A model generated the notes under the pieces. It did no database searches, was not told the DNA's origin, and saw only the letters and a program-made list of their open reading frames with translations. The position numbers and the translations under genes are program-made. Source: CAWBOY01 sp963790585 (GTDB lineage: Bacteria; Planctomycetota; Planctomycetia; Gemmatales; Gemmataceae). Taken from it: a stretch of DNA of 64,000 bases. Positions 1-10,120 of the stretch are shown piece by piece (position 1 is the first letter of the stretch; each line of letters starts with the position of its first letter). The stretch lies in assembly GCA_963790585.1 (NCBI GenBank), contig CAWBOY010000002.1, positions 930,001 through 994,000 on the forward strand, written 5' to 3'.

Positions 1-658
1 AAGGGCATCGTAGCGGCCGACCCGTGGCAATGGACCTACGACGGTGCCCATTGGATTCACGGCGGGACACGCTTCGACAAATGCTTCTGGGGCTTTAGCT
101 GCCCTTATCCGTTTCGACGTTTTGCTTTCACCGAACCTCTCGCGTGCGGCGCGACGATTCCGTTCGGCTGCGCCGGTGCGATATTGATTACCAAGCACGC
201 CTACGAAGCCGTGGGCGGCTGGGATCGACAGTTTTTCTTGGACCAAGAAGACGTCGATCTGTTTTTGCGGGTCTGGCAGAAGGGGTGGAAGTGCGTCGTC
301 GTGCCGGAAGCCAAGGTCTACCACGCGGTGAACGTCTCGAATGCCAAAACTCTGCAAGGAGGCAGACAAAAGGTCTCAAAACGCCGGTATATCTCGGGCC
401 GATCGAGCATTTCGATCATTGGGCTGAAGCATTTTTCGCTATCCGGCTTGTGGCTTCCCTTCGCCTGTTGGCTTCTGGTTTTCGTCAAAGACCTGCTGCA
501 TTCGCGCAGTGCAAGTTACCTGGTGGAACCTGCTGGTCGCGCGAGAGATCCTGCGCCGCTCTGGACCGGCATGGCGTTTTCGGCGTGCGTGGGCCAAAGA
601 AAGACGTGAAAAGCCGGGACAGATGTTCTTTCGATCGGCGGAATTCAATCGCGATTGA
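1..658 (+). CDS. Glycosyltransferase family 2, C-terminal part, frameshifted
   Basis: The 5' end lies outside the window; frame 1 is open from base 1. The visible part runs through a GT-A style acceptor region: FGCAGAILITK, then GGWD, then FFLDQEDVDLFLRVWQKGW, where the ED pair fits the catalytic ED of GT2 enzymes. A hydrophobic stretch (FSLSGLWLPFACWLLVFV) follows near base 430-490 and may anchor it in the membrane. Frame 1 then loses sense. Frame 2 from about base 512 gives WWNLLVAREILRRSG and a basic tail and stops at 656-658, which resembles the usual ending of such enzymes, so I infer a one-base shift near 500-515. The family transfers sugars from nucleotide sugars; acceptor and pathway cannot be told. 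Confidence 0.75.
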
Positions 659-683
659 TCGTCATCAATTACGGGGTATTACG

Positions 684-753
684 GAGCCTGAAGCGAAAGC
701 GAAGAGCATTTGTTGTTCAAAATACAGATGCTCTTCGCTTTCGCTTCAGGCTC
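684..753. repeat. Perfect 26-bp inverted repeat (hairpin element, GAGCCTGAA family)
   Basis: Arms at 684-709 and 728-753 are perfect reverse complements around an 18-base loop. It lies between the convergent glycosyltransferase and secDF genes, so it could act as a bidirectional terminator, though there is no T-run. Its outer end, TTCAGGCTCGGCAATG, recurs exactly at the hairpin at 34338-34410, while the inner arm sequence differs. That points to a dispersed repeat family. Confidence 0.8.
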
Positions 754-772
754 GGCAATGCCGGCTCGGTTG

Positions 773-3700
773 TTAGCTCGGTACCGTCGCTACGACAGCG
801 TTACGTACCGTCTGCTGCGGCGCGTGACCGCCTTCGCCAAACATCAGGAGCAGCGGGCTGGCTATGTAGATCGAGCTGTACGTTCCGACGATGACACCGA
901 CTACCATCACAAACGCGAACAAGTGAACGCCTTCGCCGCCGAAGATATAGAGCACCAGGACCACCAGCCAGGTGGCCAAGGATGCGAGCACCGTTCGACT
1001 GAGCGTTTGATTGACGCTGTCATCGATCATCTTCGGGGTCAGGCCTGGATTCTTGCCGCGCACTTCGCGGATGCGGTCAAACACCACGATCGTATCGTTG
1101 ACGGAATAGCCAACGAGCGTGAGCAACGCGGCCACGGCTGGGCAAATCGATCTTGAAGTCGCGTATTCCCAAGAAGTGTTGAAGAACGGAATATGCGTCA
1201 GATAAGTACACGCGGCGATGATGCCGAGCGTAAAGAACAGATCGTGAATCAGGCACAGCACTGCCGCGAGCCCGAAGGTCCAGCTTCCGAAGCGGAACCA
1301 GAGGTAGAGCAGTACCGCTCCCCAACTGGCGAGGATGGCGTAAAGAGCACGAACCTGCGTGTCGGCTGCTAACTGGCTGTCGAAGTTTTCCAATCGTTCT
1401 GGAACGGGGGCCTCGAACTGCTTTCGCGTGGACTCCAGGACATTGTTGAGATACGTTCGATTGGCACCCTCCAACGGTTGGACAAGACTGAGCTTCATCC
1501 AGCGGAAGCGGCCTTCGCTCTCGCGGCCTAGCCCTTGAAGGACAAACTGTTGGGCAGCGGTTTCGAGCCGGACGGCCGAGTCTTGCCAGCGGGCAACGAG
1601 CTTCTTTTGCTCTTCGAGCGGGCAGCTTTTTCTCGAGAGCCGCGGCGAGTGCGGCCCGTTTTTCTGGGCTCTCCAGGTCGCTCGCGGAGACTTTGAATTC
1701 CGGAGCGTTGACCTCTTCGGCAAGGTCGGCCAGCATGTCGGCCGCTTCCTTCCTGCCCGAATCCGATGCCCAGGTGGTTCCCCGAGGCAAGCCGATCGCT
1801 TCGAGATCGTTGCCCTTTAGCGTCGATTCCAACGAGGTGAAATTATTGCCCAGTTTCCGAAGTCGTTCGGCCTGAGCCGTGAGCCCCTTATTGAGAGCGA
1901 TCGTCACCTGGGCCCGCGAGGCGAAAGGCACCTTCTTCTCGGGATCCGAGAACTCAAACGTCACTTCCTTGCCATTGGGTTCGATCTGGAAGCCCAGGAA
2001 TTCGGCTCGATTGAGCCAGCCCTTACCATCTTTGCCGAGCACTTTGTCAGGTCTTTATTGACGAGGTCAGTCGAACTCTCGCCCGGATTGAGGCGGAACA
2101 TCTTGCTGCCCTTTGCGCCGACGGCGTCCACCGTTTCGATGGGCAGCCCCTTGAGAGAGCCAGTATCGAGGGCCGCTTTCATTTCCTCGAGCGTCTTCGG
2201 CTCCTTGAGTTCGATCAGGAAGCCACTCAACTCAGTGATCTTGAGCCAATCCTTGCCCTCGCCGCCCTTGCCAAGAAGGCGATTGATTTCAGATTTCACT
2301 TTGTCGACGTTCTTTTCCGACGTTCGGAACGTGAATAGCTTGCTCTTCTCGCCCTCGGTGTATTGCGGATCGCTGAGCCAAATTTGATCGACGGACTTGT
2401 CCTGCAGCGTGCTCTGATTGAGGACATCGCGGATCTCGTCAATCCCTTTATATTGCTTGAGTTCGAAGCTATAAGCGGTTCCGCCCATGAAATCGATGTT
2501 GAGTACACTTGGATTGTTCGGCCCCGAGTCGAGCCGGTAGATGAACGAGGGCTGCGCCAAGGATCGTCAGGATCAGCGTCGCGCCGAACCAGTAATAACG
2601 AATACGCATGAACGGGATATTGGGCCGTTTGAACAGTTCCATCATCTGCAGTTCATGCAGCCAGTTACCGGGTTCGCCAGAACTCGAACATCGTCCAGGT
2701 CATATAGAGCGAAGTGAACAAGCTGATGATGAGGCCGACAGTCAAGCTGATGCCGAAGCCTTTGAGCTGATCGTTGCCGACCACCCAAAGGACGATGGCG
2801 GTGAAGATACTGCTCAGGTGGGTGTCGATGATCGTCGGCATGGCGTGGTCATAGCCGTTGCGGAGAGCCATGACGAGGTTGGCCCCGCGTTCGCGTTCTT
2901 CGCGGAGCCGTTCATAAATGAGCACGTTGGCGTCGACGGCCATACCGATCATGAGCACGAGCCCCGCGAGACCGGGCAACGTGAAAGTCGCGGAAATGAT
3001 CGACCATGAACGCGACCGTCATGAGCAAGTTGGCGAGCAATGCGACGCAGGCGACAAAGCCAGCGAAGCGATAGTAGACCAACATGAAGCCAAGCACGGC
3101 GACGAAGGCGAGGATGACGGAAATGCGCCCCATTTGATCGTGTCGCCGCCGAGGGTCGGTCCCATCGTGCTTTCGCTGACCGGGTCAGGTTTGAGCGTGG
3201 CCGGCAAGGCACCGGAGCGAAGAACTTTGACAGTCTGGTCGACGCGTTCGCGCGTGAAAGAGCCGCTGATTTCGCCGCTGCTGCTGATACGCACTGAGAT
3301 ATTGGCCGCTGATTCGACCCGTCCGTCCATAACAATGGCCATCTGCTGGCTGACGTTTTTGCCGTGAAATCATGGAAGAGCACCGCCCCGAGTCGGGTTC
3401 ATGGTGAAGTGAATCGCCAGCTGGCCTGGAGTGATTGCTCGATTGCCCGGCGCGGTGGCGTTGGCGAATTCTTTGCCCGTCACCCGTTTGGAAGGGTCTT
3501 CCGCGTCTCGGCTGAGGATGAAGTACTCGTAACGTTTCTCGGGTTCTTTTTCGCGGATGCGCGGATTTTGGACTTCGCGACTGTAGACCAAGCCCGACTG
3601 TCGATGGGCCTTCGCTCAAGACAAAGGGCCGACCGGCGTCGCGCGCTTCTTTGGCGTCTACCAATTCCGCGAAGGGAGGTTGCCATCGGCCGTACATAGG

Positions 3701-4862
3701 ACAAGAGCGTCTTTGCGTTCGGGGTTTTCGATCGACTTCCCGTTTTTGTCCCGTGGGTTGGCGAGGCCATGTTCCCGGCGGAAGCTGTCATCGAGTTCGA
3801 CCCAGCTATAAGTAAACTTGCCAAGGTCGGCCCCGTTGACGCCCTTGGCGGTAAACATTTTTTCGTCACTGACCGACTCAGGCGGAGGCGGAGGTATGTC
3901 CAAAAAGGCCGCGTTGTTGAGGGCTTCCTGAAACAGCTTCTGTTTGTCCGGGGAACGCCGTCGCGTGAAGAAATCCATCGCCGCTTCCCACGCCGTCGGA
4001 TCATGTTGGGCACTTGCGATGATGCGAAACTCGAGATTGCCCACCTGACGCAATAGGGCTTTGCACTCTTCGATTTTTTCGGTGGTCAAGCTCTTGCCTG
4101 CCTCTTTTCCAGCCTCCACGAGCTTGGCGACTTCCTTCTTTTCGTCGGCGGCTAAATTCGGCATTTGGGCAAGAATCTGGCGGGTCAGCTCATCGGTGCG
4201 ACCACGACCCACGCGATAACCTTTTGGAGGGTAAAACTTTGGCAGCCTCGTCGAGTAGGCTCTGCCACGCCTGATCACGTTTACCGGTGAGAGCTGCTAA
4301 CCGTTCCGAGCCGAGGATGCGTGGCTCATGATAATGCGCATCGACGAAATTGCGGATTTCGTCAATCGATGTGCTTTCTTTCCCGTCGGCGCCATTGACC
4401 TGGGCATCGATAGCCGCGAGAAGATCAACCTTTTGACCAACCGGTGCGCTGTACGACCTTGACCGGATACTTTTCCTCGACTTGTTTCAGCAGTTTCTGC
4501 CACGCTTCCTCTTCGGAGCGTATCTGATGGAAGCCACCGGTCGGAAGGATGATTTCGAATCGCGTCTTGCCTGCGACGCGGACGGTGACATTGTAAAGAT
4601 CGTTGGGATCGATGCGCTTCTTCAATTGGTCGGCCAATTTTTGTGGCTCCCAGGTCGACGGCAATTTGCCGCGTACATGGTTCTCATCCTCGACTTTGTC
4701 GAGATCGACCTCGTAGATGAGAATAGTGCCGCCGACGAGATCGACGCCGAGTTTGAAGCCACCTTTCCCCTCGTAATACTCCCAAAAGGCGTTGCCCACG
4801 ATCAGGGCAGCGAGAAGGAGAGGGAAAAGGCAGAACGTGATTTTCCAAAACATCGATTTCAT
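773..4862 (-). CDS. secDF: Fused SecD-SecF protein translocase subunit, multiply frameshifted
   Basis: SecDF helps SecYEG use the proton motive force to pull exported proteins across the inner membrane. The reconstructed protein is about 1,360 residues. The SecD half starts with a TM helix followed by FKLGVDLVGGT, has a long P1 periplasmic region, and ends in the signature GMAVDANVLIYERLREE (around 2900). The SecF half shows NIDFMGGTAYSFEL (around 2480) and GYSVNDTIVVFDRIRE (around 1080). The ATG at 4862 has GGGA just upstream and is preferred over a GTG at 4877. At least ten one-base shifts split the gene (for example near 4435, 4240, 3660, 3365, 3000, 2665, 2045, 1630 and a compensating pair at 1145-1165). 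All segments stay conserved, so sequencing error is likeliest. It follows yajC by 84 bases. Confidence 0.93.
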
Positions 4863-4946
4863 GAGAGTTCCCGACACAGCCTGCGTTGAGGAAAACTCCA
4901 GTTACATGGCGAGTTTTCAGGTAGTTGTTGGAGGGTAGAGAGGCGA

Positions 4947-5329
4947 TCAAGCTTTTTTGATTCCAGCCGCTTCCTTGGCTTCTTTGGCGGCTTGAACCGC
5001 TTCTTCTTCGTTCGAGAGGTTTCGCAGCACGACGCTCTTGAGCATTTTCAGTTTCACGTTGTCATCGACGCGGACGACCATTTCATCCTCGGTCTCACTT
5101 AACGATACCACGACGCCATAGATGCCGCTGTTCGTGAGGATTTTGTCGTTTTTTTTGAGACTCTTTTTCAGAGATTCGCGCTCGCGTTCCTGCTTCTGCA
5201 TGGGCTTCCACAGGAGAAAATAGAACAACAGTGCGAGAGCCGGAAGAAAAACAAGAAGATCGATGCCTGGAGGGGAGGCCCGGACTTCTGATCGGTTGCT
5301 TCCGCGAGGATCGAGAGAAACTGCAACAT
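4947..5329 (-). CDS. yajC: Preprotein translocase subunit YajC, frameshifted near N-terminus
   Basis: YajC is the small single-pass accessory subunit of the SecDF-YajC complex. After a short N-terminus the protein has one TM helix (VFLPALALLFYFLLW), a basic stretch beginning KPMQKQERER, and the conserved core KKNDKILTNSGIYGVVVSL, then a charged tail. In the core frame the reading is open back into tgt and no convincing start is seen. In another frame ATG at 5329 gives MLQFLSILAEATDQKSGPP, a plausible YajC N-terminus, so a one-base shift near 5265-5290 is inferred. It sits between tgt and secDF as in many bacteria and is probably co-transcribed with them. Confidence 0.88.
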
Positions 5330-5389
5330 CAATGCCTAAACCTCGGCGGCAATGCGCACGTCGCTTGGAACGGAAAGAAAGAGCGTATC

Positions 5390-6505
5390 TTAGGGGGATG
5401 CGACTCCATCGGGCAAGGCGGACTGCCCGGAACTCGCGCAGGCGCTTTCCTGCGATTGCAGACCGCAAGTCGCTCATTAGTCGCAAGTAATAAGCGATGT
5501 TATGCTGCGATAACAGCGTCGGCCCGAGCATCTCCTGAGCGAGAAAGAGATGATGCAAATAGGCCCGGCTGAAATGACAACAGGCATAACATCGGCAATC
5601 GGACGAAATCGGCGCGGGATCTCGCTTATGGCAGGCATTGCGCAGGCGGATCGGTCCGTCGTCGGTAAAAGCAAGCGGCATTTCGGCCGTTGCGGGTGGG
5701 CATCACGCAATCGAACATGTCGATGCCGCAGCAAACGGCTTCGACGATATCTTCGGGTCGACCGACGCCCATGAGATAACGGGGTTTGTGTGCAGGCAAC
5801 AAGCGGGGCGGTTGGCCGTAACGCAGCGGCCATTTGATCGGGCGTCTCGCCCACACTGAAGCCGCCGAGAGCATATCCCGGAAAATCGAACCGAGCCAAG
5901 GCTTCGGCACACGACGCTCGCAAATCCACGTCCATTCCACCTTGGACGATGCCAAATAGCGCTTGATCGGGCCGCCTGTGAGATTCACGGCAGCGTTCGG
6001 CCCAATGAATGGTGCGGGCCACGGCGACGCGAAGATAGTCCGGCGGCGTGTCAGCCGGCGGACATTCGTCCAGGCACATGGCGATATCTGAGCCGAGATT
6101 CTCCTGGATTTCGACACCGCTTTCTCGGGAGTCAACTCGAGCAAAGCCCCGTCGATATGCGATCGAAAGAATGCTCCTTGATCCGTGATCTTCCTCGACT
6201 GGGCCAGGCTGTAAACCTGGAAACCGCCGCTATCCGTGAGAATCGGGCCGTCCCAGGCCATGAAGCGATGGAGGCCGCCAAGATCGCGGATTAGCTCGTC
6301 CCCGGGCCGCAGCGCGAGATGATAGGTATTGCCAAGAATGAAGTGAGCGCCGGCTGCCTTCGAGTTGGTCGGGAGTCAATCCCTTGACTGTGGCCTGTGT
6401 CCCGACCGGCATGAAAATGGGCGTCGGCACGGTGCCATGCGGCGTATGCAAAAGGCCATTACGGGCGGGGCCATCGGTATGCAGGATCTCGAAACGAATC
6501 GACAT
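5390..6505 (-). CDS. tgt: Queuine tRNA-ribosyltransferase (TGT), frameshifted
   Basis: Bacterial TGT swaps guanine 34 for preQ1 in GUN-anticodon tRNAs, a step in queuosine synthesis. Visible motifs in order are TPIFMPVGTQATVKGL, the nucleophile region ILTDSGGFQVYSL, FGIVQGG, GGFSVGE, YLMGVGRPEDIVEAV, the second aspartate in GIDMFDCVMPTRNGRNA, and the zinc site CRCYAC with a downstream His. These pieces lie in three frames, with shifts near 6350, 6105 and 5675. The C-terminal frame runs on into yajC. Removing one base from the five-C run (minus strand) at 5393-5397 would end the protein at TAA 5390-5392 right after LARWSRIP, which is a normal TGT length. The ATG at 6505 starts a standard N-terminus. 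It is first of the tgt-yajC-secDF set. Confidence 0.93.
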
Positions 6506-6523
6506 GCAGGGCTCAGACCGGCG

Positions 6524-6976
6524 TTAGCTGCCGGAATAGGTGGGATTGACGGTGAGTTCAAGCTCCTCGCGGGCGCCGAAGAAAGTCGCGTCGAAGAACT
6601 GAAGAAAGCCGGCGAAACCGAGGATCGGGCGCCAGAGCTGAGGCGTGAAGCCGACCCAGGCTTCCCATTCATAATGTTCAAACACATTCCCGATCCGCAG
6701 GGCAACTCGTGCGTACCGAACGCGAACTCCTCCCGGCGAAATAGTGCGTGAAAACGAAGTCGGCGCAGCGGTCAAGTCGAGCCCGATTTTTAAGGCCGCC
6801 AGGTCTGGGAATATCGTGTCGTCGGCGCCAGTATCAACAAGCGCATCACCAGCCAGGCTCTGAGACGGGCCAATTATTGTAACCGGGATTATTGGCCTCG
6901 GCCTGGCAACCCTTTTTTGCAACGTTAATATCTGTCGATTCAAATTCACCGCGCTGTAACGAAATAGCATGCTCAT
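6524..6976 (-). CDS. Retropepsin-like (clan AA) aspartic protease domain protein
   Basis: This 150-residue protein has the aspartyl-protease signature LVDTGADDTIFP at residues 47-58, preceded by a beta-rich stretch (PIIPVTIIGPS) and followed by LGFAGFLQFFDATF, which fits the second conserved region of single-domain retropepsins. Such one-domain proteins act as dimers. There is no signal peptide or TM helix, so it is probably cytoplasmic. The start codon overlaps the upstream stop in TAATG, which implies translational coupling with the 81-residue partner. Peptidase activity is known for some family members only. Substrate and role are unknown. Confidence 0.8.
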   Translation of the reverse strand: MSMLFRYSAVNLNRQILTLQKRVARPRPIIPVTIIGPSQSLAGDALVDTGADDTIFPDLAALKIGLDLTAAPTSFSRTISPGGVRVRYARVALRIGNVFEHYEWEAWVGFTPQLWRPILGFAGFLQFFDATFFGAREELELTVNPTYSGS

Positions 6977-7221
6977 TAGATGTACGTTTCATCAGCGGGT
7001 GACATATGCTCCCAGAAGGCATCGTGCGGATTCAATCCAGACGCTTGCATCAATGCAAACGTCGCCTCGAAATCATCCCCAACCATCAAGATGCTGGTAC
7101 CGTCAGGACGCCAGACCACCCATTTCCCAGCATATTGCATTAGCTGTTCGGGTGAAAATTTGGCTCGATTCTCCGAGAAGAAACGAGTGTCCGGTACAAA
7201 GACCTGTGTTTGCGTACTCAT
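6976..7221 (-). CDS. Small hypothetical protein paired with the aspartic protease
   Basis: The 81-residue product contains the block YAGKWVVWRPDGTSILMVGDDFEATFALMQ. This resembles the small 'keeps its own sequence plus gap' type of protein (DUF5678-like) often found next to retropepsin genes; that family assignment is tentative. I chose ATG 7221 because GGGAGG lies nine bases upstream; an ATG five codons earlier lies inside that ribosome-binding site. It is coupled to the protease gene by TAATG. No transmembrane segment or signal peptide is present. The function is unknown. Confidence 0.7.
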   Translation of the reverse strand: MSTQTQVFVPDTRFFSENRAKFSPEQLMQYAGKWVVWRPDGTSILMVGDDFEATFALMQASGLNPHDAFWEHMSPADETYI

Positions 7222-7258
7222 AGGGCCGCCTCCCAAAAACTGAGCCAGGCAGTCGTGC

Positions 7259-8593
7259 TCAATCTCCCCGCAACGTCAGTCCGTAAAGCTGCAGTTTCTC
7301 GCGCACTTCGTTCAGCGACGTCATGCCGAAATTCTTTGACTCCAACAACTCGTCGGCACTGCGATGAACCAGCTCTCCAAAGGTGTTTATGCCAAGGCGG
7401 TTCATGCACTTGCGGGCACGGACTGACAAATTGAGTTCGCTCACGGGCTTGGTCATAATCTCGCGTTCTTGGTCGCTCATCGGCGTTTGCGGGCGATAGC
7501 GCATTTCGCCTTGGGCACCTTCTTCGATCGATTGGCCCAGGCGCAGCCCCTTGGTTCCCAGCATTTCTTTGATTTCGGTCAGCGACGTCTCGCCGAAGTT
7601 CTTACTTGATAGCAGCTGCTGCTCGCTGACGCGGGTCAGATCGCCGAGCGTGCGGATGTTCATCTTCTTCAAGCAATTTCTGCTTCGCACCGACAGCTCG
7701 AAATCGGTAACCGGTATCTCGAGAACCTGGCTGAAGCGACTGAGGGCGTGTTCCTCTTCCGGACTGTAATACATCGTTTGCGACGCCTGGGCGTCCTTGT
7801 AGAAGAGGCGGGCTTGCTCATCGGTCGGGTCCGAACTCAACACGCGACGATAACACTCGACGGCTTTGTCGTATTTCTCATGGTCCTCGTAGAGCACGCC
7901 AAGATTCTTGAGCGTTCCCACATGAACCGGGGGATGCTTGAGGCAGCGCTCGTAAAGGCCGATCGCCTCGTCGTCATTGCCGGCGAGGTCGTTGGCATGC
8001 GCAAGCTGGAACAGGGCGTTTGTATGACCTGGGTCGAGTTCCACGGCACGTTCGAGGTGCTTGATGGCCGTCAAGCGTTCGCCTTCTGCGAGCAAGCAGC
8101 TTGCCAGTTGAAAATGATATTCCGCGCTGTGGCTCGAAAGCTCTTCGAGCTTGGCCAAGGTGCTTCGAGCATGGGCTAGGTCGCTCTTTTGGCGAAAGAT
8201 GCCTACCCGTTGAAGTTGAACCTGGCTAGAAGTGTAGCCGCCCTTTTCCGCTTTTTCGAAGGCCTTTAGGGCATCATCGTATTCATGGCGCGAAGTGAGA
8301 GCACGGCCTAGATAGAAACTGGCCAGAGTGCCTTCCGCCGATCGAAGGTGCTCCACAGCCTGAGCGGTGAACCCGAGAAAAAAGGAAGCGATGCCAATCT
8401 TCAGATGCAGCGTTTTGGCTGGAGCGCCTGTAGCGGTCTCGAGCTTCTTCTTGAGAATTTCGGTTACGTCGCGCAGGGTGCGATATTGCGTGCCCCCTTG
8501 AGCCAGGGCGTTCCGCAATTGTTGAACCGTGCCCGCGTCGCAGTCAGGGCGCTCGGCCAACAGCGACTTCAAATCGATCAAATGTTCGACCAT
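7259..8593 (-). CDS. TPR protein with two C-terminal RNA polymerase alpha-CTD-like domains
   Basis: From ATG 8593 (GGAG upstream) the product is 444 residues; the frame is open up to 8839, but the extra N-terminus looks unlike protein. Tetratricopeptide-like helices fill about residues 80-260. Two copies of an RpoA C-terminal domain follow, at about 291-353 (VTDFELSVRSRNCLKKMNIR, then SLTEIKEMLGTKGLRLG) and 382-444 (VSELNLSVRARKCMNRLGIN, then SLNEVREKLQLYGL). In RNA polymerase this fold contacts UP-element DNA and activators through its helix-hairpin-helix. Here it is detached from polymerase and duplicated. I infer a DNA- or polymerase-binding scaffold. The architecture occurs, to my knowledge, in planctomycetes; its role is not established. 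Confidence 0.85.
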   Translation of the reverse strand: MVEHLIDLKSLLAERPDCDAGTVQQLRNALAQGGTQYRTLRDVTEILKKKLETATGAPAKTLHLKIGIASFFLGFTAQAVEHLRSAEGTLASFYLGRALTSRHEYDDALKAFEKAEKGGYTSSQVQLQRVGIFRQKSDLAHARSTLAKLEELSSHSAEYHFQLASCLLAEGERLTAIKHLERAVELDPGHTNALFQLAHANDLAGNDDEAIGLYERCLKHPPVHVGTLKNLGVLYEDHEKYDKAVECYRRVLSSDPTDEQARLFYKDAQASQTMYYSPEEEHALSRFSQVLEIPVTDFELSVRSRNCLKKMNIRTLGDLTRVSEQQLLSSKNFGETSLTEIKEMLGTKGLRLGQSIEEGAQGEMRYRPQTPMSDQEREIMTKPVSELNLSVRARKCMNRLGINTFGELVHRSADELLESKNFGMTSLNEVREKLQLYGLTLRGD

Positions 8594-8892
8594 GCTAACC
8601 GCTCCGGGAACCAAAAACGACCACAGAAGCCTTTCGGCGTCACGCAAAAGTTTCATATTATGACTTTTTGCGCCGAACATGCAAGAGCGGGCCCATTGCG
8701 GCGTAAGATCAACTGCACTCGCTTTGATGAGGAGACCTGGTCGCAGGCCTCTCGCGCGGTCGTCTCCAAATTTCTGTTTTTTCACTTGACCACCCAAGTT
8801 CGTCTTGCGACTATAAGCGATCACAAAATCTGAGTGCATTCTGCACAGACGAGCCTTCGACTCGTCGCGGCTATTGTTCTTTTCCTTACGTC

Positions 8893-8914
8893 CCTCTTTC
8901 TCCAGAGGTGTCCC
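8893..8914 (+). promoter_or_regulatory. Shared leader/RBS block of the DUF1559 tandem genes, copy 1
   Basis: The motif CTCTTTCTCCAGAGG immediately precedes the ATG at 8915 and recurs identically before the second gene's ATG (10101-10115 region). AGAGG is a plausible Shine-Dalgarno. The conservation shows that the duplication included the translation signal. Confidence 0.55.
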
Positions 8915-9868
8915 ATGCTACTCTCTCAAGCACGTCGAAAGGTCACCGCCTTCACCCTGATCGAGCTGCTGGTAGTAATAGCAATTATCGCGGTTCTTAT
9001 TGGCCTGCTGTTGCCGGCAATCCAGAAGGTTCGCGCAGCTGCTTCAAAATCCCAGTGCTCGAATAACCTCCGACAAATCGGCCTCGCTTGCTCAATGTAC
9101 TCCGACACGAATCACTACCTCCCGACAGGCTGGCTAACGAATCTCACAATCAATCCTTCGCCGAGCCCCGGTTGGAGCTGGAGCCTGCTGGTGCTGCCTT
9201 ATCTCGAACAGGCTAACGTCTATAACACGATTAATCCCGACGTCACGGTGACGCTGACTCTCAATAACTCCGCCACTCAAAATGCCGCCCTGCAAACGAT
9301 CATCAAGACGTATCAATGCCCATCCGACATCGGGACGCCGCTGAATACGAATTTCACTACGTACAACGGCACGACGCCGCCGGCATCAAAGTGTAACTAC
9401 GTTTGCAATCGGGCTTTGCTGGGGCCGAATGCCGGACCAAATGGCGGTACCGGGAATAACCCAGCGCAGCCGCTGTACGCAACTCAAGGAAGCATCCATG
9501 ACGGTTCGAGCAATACGATTATGATCGGCGAACGCGACTTGGTTTATAATGTCGCCGCTCCTGCCTTTGTTCGATCGAATACGTCGTCCTGTTCCTTTGA
9601 AGGCCGTGGTGGTTACGGTCTCTGTCCGATTCCCGCAGCGGGCACGACCTGGAACACTGGGAACGATCAACGATTGGCTTTCAGCAGTCAACATGATCAG
9701 GTTTGCGGTTTCACATTCGCGGATGGCTCCGTCCACTTTATTCCCAACACGATTCCGGCCGACCCGAATGAAGACTGGACCGTGTTCCCACTCGATGTTC
9801 GCAATTACCCGCTCTCGAATCTCATGAATCCCCGCGACGGCTTCCCGATCGGTTACAGCGGTTTTTAA
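8915..9868 (+). CDS. DUF1559 protein with type II pseudopilin N-terminus (copy 1)
   Basis: The 317-residue product starts with a short basic leader and the prepilin cleavage/methylation signature FTLIELLVVIAIIAVLIGLL, followed by LPAIQKVRAAA. The rest is the DUF1559 domain, including CSNNLRQIGLACSMY, GSSNTIMIGERD and a FADGSVHFI block near the C-terminus. Such proteins are exported through a pseudopilin-type signal and are greatly expanded in planctomycetes, probably at the cell surface or in secretion; the exact role is unknown. ATG 8915 follows an AGAGG site. A close paralogue follows at 10121, and a rho-independent terminator lies 36 bases downstream. Confidence 0.93.
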   Translation: MLLSQARRKVTAFTLIELLVVIAIIAVLIGLLLPAIQKVRAAASKSQCSNNLRQIGLACSMYSDTNHYLPTGWLTNLTINPSPSPGWSWSLLVLPYLEQANVYNTINPDVTVTLTLNNSATQNAALQTIIKTYQCPSDIGTPLNTNFTTYNGTTPPASKCNYVCNRALLGPNAGPNGGTGNNPAQPLYATQGSIHDGSSNTIMIGERDLVYNVAAPAFVRSNTSSCSFEGRGGYGLCPIPAAGTTWNTGNDQRLAFSSQHDQVCGFTFADGSVHFIPNTIPADPNEDWTVFPLDVRNYPLSNLMNPRDGFPIGYSGF

Positions 9869-9903
9869 GCGTGCGAGACGCTTTCGGCAGCATGCTTTCT
9901 TTC

Positions 9904-9933
9904 GGGACAATCCGCTCCGATTGTCCCTTTTTT
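9904..9933 (+). terminator. Rho-independent terminator after DUF1559 copy 1
   Basis: The hairpin GGGACAATC / GATTGTCCC has a short loop and is followed by six T. It lies just after the stop at 9868. Confidence 0.85.
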
Positions 9934-10058
9934 CAGTCGATAGTCTTGTTTGCCGCTTTTTTTCAAAGCAGAGGTAATTTTCGCCCTCATACGTCCTCGT
10001 TTATGAGGAGAGTATGAGCGATGCTCAAAATTCTGATGATCATTCCCTAGATCGGTGG

Positions 10059-10064
10059 TATAAT
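10059..10064 (+). promoter_or_regulatory. Possible -10 element TATAAT upstream of DUF1559 copy 2
   Basis: A perfect TATAAT lies 57 bases before the ATG at 10121 and after the previous gene's terminator. No good -35 is seen, so the assignment is tentative. It would let the second copy be transcribed on its own. Confidence 0.35.
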
Positions 10065-10120
10065 ATCGGATGAATCTGAATCTCCTTTTCTTTTTTTACC
10101 TCTTTCTCCAGAGGACACAC

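Noticed and set aside
773..4862. Programmed frameshifting or separate small genes within secDF
   Set aside because: At least ten shifts in one gene, in both directions and with conserved segments between them, cannot be programmed; sequencing indels fit better.
8786..8817. Sigma-70 promoter TTGACC...TATAAG before DUF1559 copy 1
   Set aside because: The spacer would be 20 bases, beyond the usual range, so I did not annotate it.
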